Part shown: positions 60,165 to 64,000 of the stretch, piece by piece
Numbering within the stretch: the first letter of the stretch is position 1
Layout: every line of letters begins with the position of its first letter
Assembly (NCBI RefSeq): GCF_000275845.1
Contig: NW_006766907.1
Location: 175,824 to 239,823 of the forward strand
DNA length: 64,000 nt
Direction: 5' to 3'
Source of the DNA: Dichomitus squalens LYAD-421 SS1
Lineage: Eukaryota > Basidiomycota > Agaricomycetes > Polyporales > Polyporaceae
Translations under genes and position numbers: made by a program
Notes under the pieces: generated by a model
What the model was told of the DNA's origin: nothing
Databases searched by the model: none
Seen by the model: only the letters and a program-made list of their open reading frames with translations

Positions 60165-61434
60165 CACAGCGGCTTGCAGTCAAATGGTATGTTCAACAGT
60201 ATCTCGCCATGGAACGGCCAATCAGCTGTGAATAGATTCTTCTGAAGCTGCGCGTAAAGCTGCGTAGGCATAACATCCGAGATGCTCTTAAATAGATACA
60301 CATAAGTTAGACGATGATGCAATCAATACGGGAAGGGGGCATGACGAGAGTAGGGCGGAGGCTCTGTCGGAGACGGTGCGACGGGCCACGTTGGGGTTTG
60401 TACCCTCGCCAAGGCAAGTCCGGATGAAGATGCGTGCTCCTCTGCCGCGCCATGGGTCGACATCCCATGTCCGAACCATGACTCATACTAAAATCCCCTA
60501 GCACGTCAGCAAAATTATGCGCTTTCCAAAGTGCAAACGATACTCACTGAGATGTTACGTCTCCTGGGTCCTACTGGAGCATCATTGTCTCCGCAACACA
60601 CGATGAGCAGTAACATGACTGCAGCAATCCCCACAAATGGAAGATAGCCTGAAGGAGAGCCTGAAGGTTGGCTGAGGATCGGGTGGTGGATTGTGAACGA
60701 CAGAAAGGAGACTGGTGCCATTGGAGTGGACGTTGGACGAAGCCTGAATGCTCTGTGAATGACGAAAGGATATTGTAGACTGGGCTTCTCGCACAATGAC
60801 CGTCGTGACGGACGTCCAAGACTGGGTCGCTGCCCTTCTAATAGTATGCCGGTCTCCGACGCAGTGTGACCGTGAGCTTCTGGAGAGCGAGGCAACCGGA
60901 TCTCATCAAAGGACGTCAGCATAGGCTGTGCAACAGTCAATGGAGTCAGAATGCTGGCGTTCAAAAAAGACAGGCCTACCGTGTAAGAATTGCGTACTGA
61001 GCGAACCGCTGAGGCGGTGATATCGGGATGCACAGCTTTGCGAAGGACAGGTTGCCAGGTGGCATGTTCAATGTTGCGGGTACTTCGAAGCGCCATAGCG
61101 AGGTGGCACATAATATTCATCCGTTGCAGCGCAGGCATACTTCGTAGGAACTGTGGTACTGAGTCACCTCAACGAGTACTCGGATACGCAGACGTACTAG
61201 TCGCGATGAATCATGGTGAGAAAGCGCATGGGAGATTGCAGGCAGTGCTTCCACTGTATCGACGCCTTTGTGGGAAGGGCTGTATGGTCATGTTTGCTCT
61301 GTGGCTGAACTAGTTGCTGGCGTCCTCAGAGACTCAAATTCTTCGAGAGTGTCCTCGAACGCGATCAATGTCATATGCTATACGCCGGCCTCGCTACATA
61401 CAGGACTGAGGAACGTTGCGAAACGAGAAAAAAG
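60165..61434. other. Region between duplicated genes
   Basis: About 1.27 kb separating the Hsp70 pseudogene and the membrane-protein gene. It holds a 207-codon minus-strand frame described separately. No counterpart was recognised in the left arm. Confidence 0.45.
60515..61138 (-). CDS. Possible membrane protein fragment
   Basis: A 207-codon frame from an ATG at 61138 ends with a predicted single membrane helix (YLPFVGIAAVMLLLIVCC) followed by a short basic tail (GPRRRNIS). The Ser/Pro/Thr-rich stretch before the helix resembles the stalk of the neighbouring receptor-like proteins. It could be the 3' part of another such gene, with 5' exons lost or unrecognised. No domain is identifiable. 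Confidence 0.3.
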   Translation of the reverse strand: MPALQRMNIMCHLAMALRSTRNIEHATWQPVLRKAVHPDITASAVRSVRNSYTVGLSFLNASILTPLTVAQPMLTSFDEIRLPRSPEAHGHTASETGILLEGQRPSLGRPSRRSLCEKPSLQYPFVIHRAFRLRPTSTPMAPVSFLSFTIHHPILSQPSGSPSGYLPFVGIAAVMLLLIVCCGDNDAPVGPRRRNISVSIVCTLESA

Positions 61435-62905
61435 TTAGTCCTGTGTGTATGGCGGAGGTAATGTCCGACGATCCCCGCCTGCAGGCCTGTCCCCAAGCCT
61501 CCATCCTGAGTCAAATGCTTGGCGCACTGAAGATGGCACTCCTTCGACTGCCTCTGGTGGAAATGGAGGAAGAGGTGGGTTAGGGAACGGAAGCACCCCC
61601 GGAGCCGCTTTTCTCTCGATACGAGGTGATGTGAACATGGGTTCTGGCAACGCTGGTTGCTCTCGCATATCAGTAGCCGATCCTCCGAAGGAGGCCATAG
61701 TTTCAGCGCTGGAGAGCATGCTGACCCGGGGATCTGCAAATGTTCTGGCCGCAGCGCCCGAGATCTTGGCTGTTGAGGCATGGGGGGAACGGAAAGACGG
61801 CGCAAAGTCCCCCGGGAAGAGAAGAATGTTGTATCGCTCAGCGCGACCTGGCGCACACAATTCGTGGTCGTTTACTGTTTGACCAATTGCAGAGATATGT
61901 CAGCTCACCATGAATGTATGGTACACGGCGTCTTCTCTTGACAGCATAATATACTGCTCCCCCGATCGTGCTCAAGAGCGCAAGGCCTCCGATTACACCG
62001 CCCGCCACCTTTCCTGCGACATCCTTGGTAGTTTTTGGGCTGGTAGCTCTATTCACTGGCACTTTGTGAGGAAGTATATAAGTACTGGATGCAGGTAGTC
62101 TCGCGGGAAGCTCACTATCATTCCCTAAGAAAACCTGTACTCCCACGGCATCAAAAGTGTCGTTCTACGAAAAATCGTTGGGCAAGCAAGGATTAGACAG
62201 ACTGTAGCGCGACTCACCACGAGGGGTAGCGATGCCCATGGTGGAATTGCCGTTCCACTTGGCGTTGCAAACGGGTATCTAAAGGGGAACCCGGACCGAT
62301 CAGGACGAGTAGAAAAAGAAAGCAGGATCGAGTTACAGCTCTATTTGCGCGTCTACGCAAGAAGAAGAGAAGTCGGAAAAGCTGCATGAGTATAAGTTAG
62401 CCTCGAATGAAATCCGCACATGAACGCTACTCGCGGCACGATATCCCATATCCCTCCTCCTTGACATACTGCACATGCAGCTAGCATAGAGTAGACTACG
62501 GTGTTACATTCACATTTCCCTGTTGAGATCGCAATTTCGAGATTGGGCGGACCAGTGTACGGGATACCGGGATCCAGTGCACTAACAAAGCAGTCTTTCA
62601 GGATGACCGTCTCAGTAAGAAGTGGAATCACACGAGTACGATGGTGCTCACCGTTTCCGGGGGTAGTATTGCATGTCTGGCAAGCGGTGTACATATAAGC
62701 AGTAACAAGACATGGACTCTGGCCCAATGAATTGTCCAGCTGCCGGCAAATGCGGCAGACCCGTGAGACAGAACGCTGAGCTTGAACGATAATACAGACG
62801 TACCCAATCATACTGCTCCACACAGGTCGCGTTCGTCCTCTGCCCTTTGATCACGGTGGCCAGCCCAAGTAAGGGAGCAAGAGATACAAAGGATATGCCC
62901 CGCAT
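61435..62905 (-). CDS. Receptor-like single-pass membrane protein, paralogue
   Basis: Start at ATG 62905 (MRGISFVSLAPLLGLATVIKG, signal peptide). Exon 1 is 62905-62804. Then come Cys-rich exons (LGQSPCLVTAYMYTACQTC; CECNTVVYSMLAACAVCQG; FSDFSSSC; YPFATPSGTAIPPWASLPL; NDTFDAVGVQVF). One membrane helix follows (VAGGVIGGLALLSTIGGAVYY) with KRRRR, then a long cytoplasmic tail ending LPPPYTQD. It has the same architecture as the 26971-28608 protein but low sequence identity, so the pair is old or fast-evolving. One intron (62434-62382) appears to use a GC donor (gcgagt). No frame break was found. The function is unknown; the family is typical of agaricomycetes. Confidence 0.7.
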
Positions 62906-64000
62906 ATCACGCAACAACGGAGGTGAGAGACTCGAGCTCGTGGGTGTCTAGACGGGCTGTATCCACATAACATCCGCTTGTAGCAATAGCACAGTCCGAC
63001 AGCGTGGACAAATCGCGGGGCGCATGGCTTCCCGAGGATACCGACCTGTGCTGACAACAGGTGCTGTCAAGCCATCAAGATTTCAACAATCTACCCTTCG
63101 CATGGTGTCGCCTGATGACACACCGGTGCGAAAAGAGACCTCAAATACATGAATTGCAGATACATGCATCCTTCAAGAGCGAGACGCGTAGTACTCACAC
63201 TGTTCGTCGCCTCAATCTCCGTAAGGCTCTACGGTGATAGCCATATCCAATATTGTGACCGTGCAGGGCTAACGCCAGCATATATGAGCAAGGCTTGCGC
63301 TCCTGACGTCATAGCAGCAAAACCCCGTTAGTTAGTGCCGGCAGAAATCCCGCGCAACGCACCTGGAAGGAGAATCGTTGCCAGCCGTAGTGCGAGCTTC
63401 TGTATGGAGACGAGGCGCCCCGGACAACATGAGTGCGAATCAGATCACAAGACAATGACAGCAACAGGTTTGTGGATGGAGGCGAGGTAACCTGGAACGT
63501 ACATTGGCATGAACATTGACTTGAAGTGAGAAAGGAGGCGGTGTAGCGTATGCCTAGGCTCATAGCAATGCAAGAGCTCCACACATAAGGCCTTTGAAAT
63601 TAAGACGGCAAGCAAAGCGCGAAAGTGCTGGTCATGCGTCAAGGGATGCGTCGAAGTTGAGGACGTGATCGTGGGACCGAAGTTGTGCTTGAATTCAAGG
63701 CAAGCGAGCATGACGACAAAGGCTAACGTCTTTGTGCCGGACACTACTGAAAGTCCAAAACATAGTTAAGCAGTTCTAGGGGTAGCCGTTTCTGCATCTG
63801 TTCCGCTACCAAGCTAGAGTACTATTCGTCAAGAGAGCGTGTCGGCTCATCGTGAGTAGCAACGGATGGCTGAGAAGGGGGACCCCGAGCACCGCTGCCA
63901 ACCAGCGCCTATCAGGCGCTCGAGTTGCCAAAGTGTTCAAGGCTTGGTCAATTCGTTCAACATACACTAGAGTGTATTTGCACGGATAATTATCAGAATT
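62906..64000. other. No gene recognised
   Basis: About 1.1 kb at the right end. The near part should hold the promoter of the minus-strand membrane-protein gene. Short open frames at 63309-63744 (minus) lack recognisable motifs. Confidence 0.4.

Larger units (their letters stand above)
55765..62905 (-). repeat. Right arm of the large inverted duplication
   Basis: On the minus strand this block repeats the left arm: membrane protein (62905-61435), Hsp70 (60164-58274), EXO1 exon 1 (57698-57538), EXO1 intron 1 and the first part of exon 2 (from 55831). Similarity ends near 55765, inside EXO1 exon 2. The Hsp70 and EXO1 intron regions are clearly alignable with many substitutions and small indels. 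The 161 bp at 57520-57680 are identical to 32740-32900. Confidence 0.85.

Noticed and set aside
1..64000. CRISPR array, bacterial operons, riboswitch
   Set aside because: The window is intron-rich fungal DNA; no regularly spaced direct repeats or bacterial signals were seen.

Overview
The window looks like nuclear DNA of a basidiomycete, most likely an agaricomycete of polypore type. The genes are split by many short introns (about 45-65 nt). The gene families also point there: DUF6535 and BTB relics, an F-box/LRR gene, a Crh-type GH16 enzyme, single-pass receptor-like proteins with a PPPY-type tail, and an UNC80-like protein. All products were assigned by reading the translations; no search was run. 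Exon borders come from splice signals with phase bookkeeping.

Layout. 1-12.9 kb is gene-poor and decayed: a 46-bp terminal-inverted-repeat element (30-993), an unrecognised 775-aa gene (1460-3837), a broken DUF6535 gene, a broken BTB gene on the minus strand, and an F-box/LRR gene with two frame breaks. 13.0-24.2 kb holds a tRNA-Gly(GCC), a GPI-anchored GH16 transglycosylase with a 1,033-nt repeat-bearing intron, and a 12-exon UNC80-like gene of about 2,400 residues (minus). 24.3-26.9 kb is intergenic, with an AGAATCGC-rich repeat and a tRNA-derived SINE-like element carrying telomere-like repeats. 27-34.9 kb holds a receptor-like membrane protein, an Hsp70-like protein and the 5' part of EXO1. 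34.9-53.9 kb holds the EXO1 body, a C2H2 factor, PIG-P, 5-formyl-THF cyclo-ligase, a RAD51 paralogue and an RRM protein. 55.8-62.9 kb repeats the 27-34.9 kb block in inverted order and orientation.

The main finding is this inverted segmental duplication. The left arm (about 26,971-34,870) and right arm (about 55,765-62,905) carry the same series: membrane protein, Hsp70, EXO1 exon 1, EXO1 long intron, start of EXO1 exon 2. They flank about 21 kb of unique DNA. The right Hsp70 is decaying and the right EXO1 copy stops inside exon 2. EXO1 exon 1 with its donor is nevertheless identical in both arms over 161 bp, while the flanks differ visibly. That suggests gene conversion or crossing-over there. 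A crossover between the arms would invert the middle and put the EXO1 body under the other arm's promoter and exon 1. The left arm also has a 356-bp MITE missing from the right arm.

Functional links are modest. EXO1 and the RAD51 paralogue both act in recombination and repair and lie between the arms. PIG-P makes GPI anchors of the kind the GH16 enzyme needs. MTHFS and the RRM protein are housekeeping genes.
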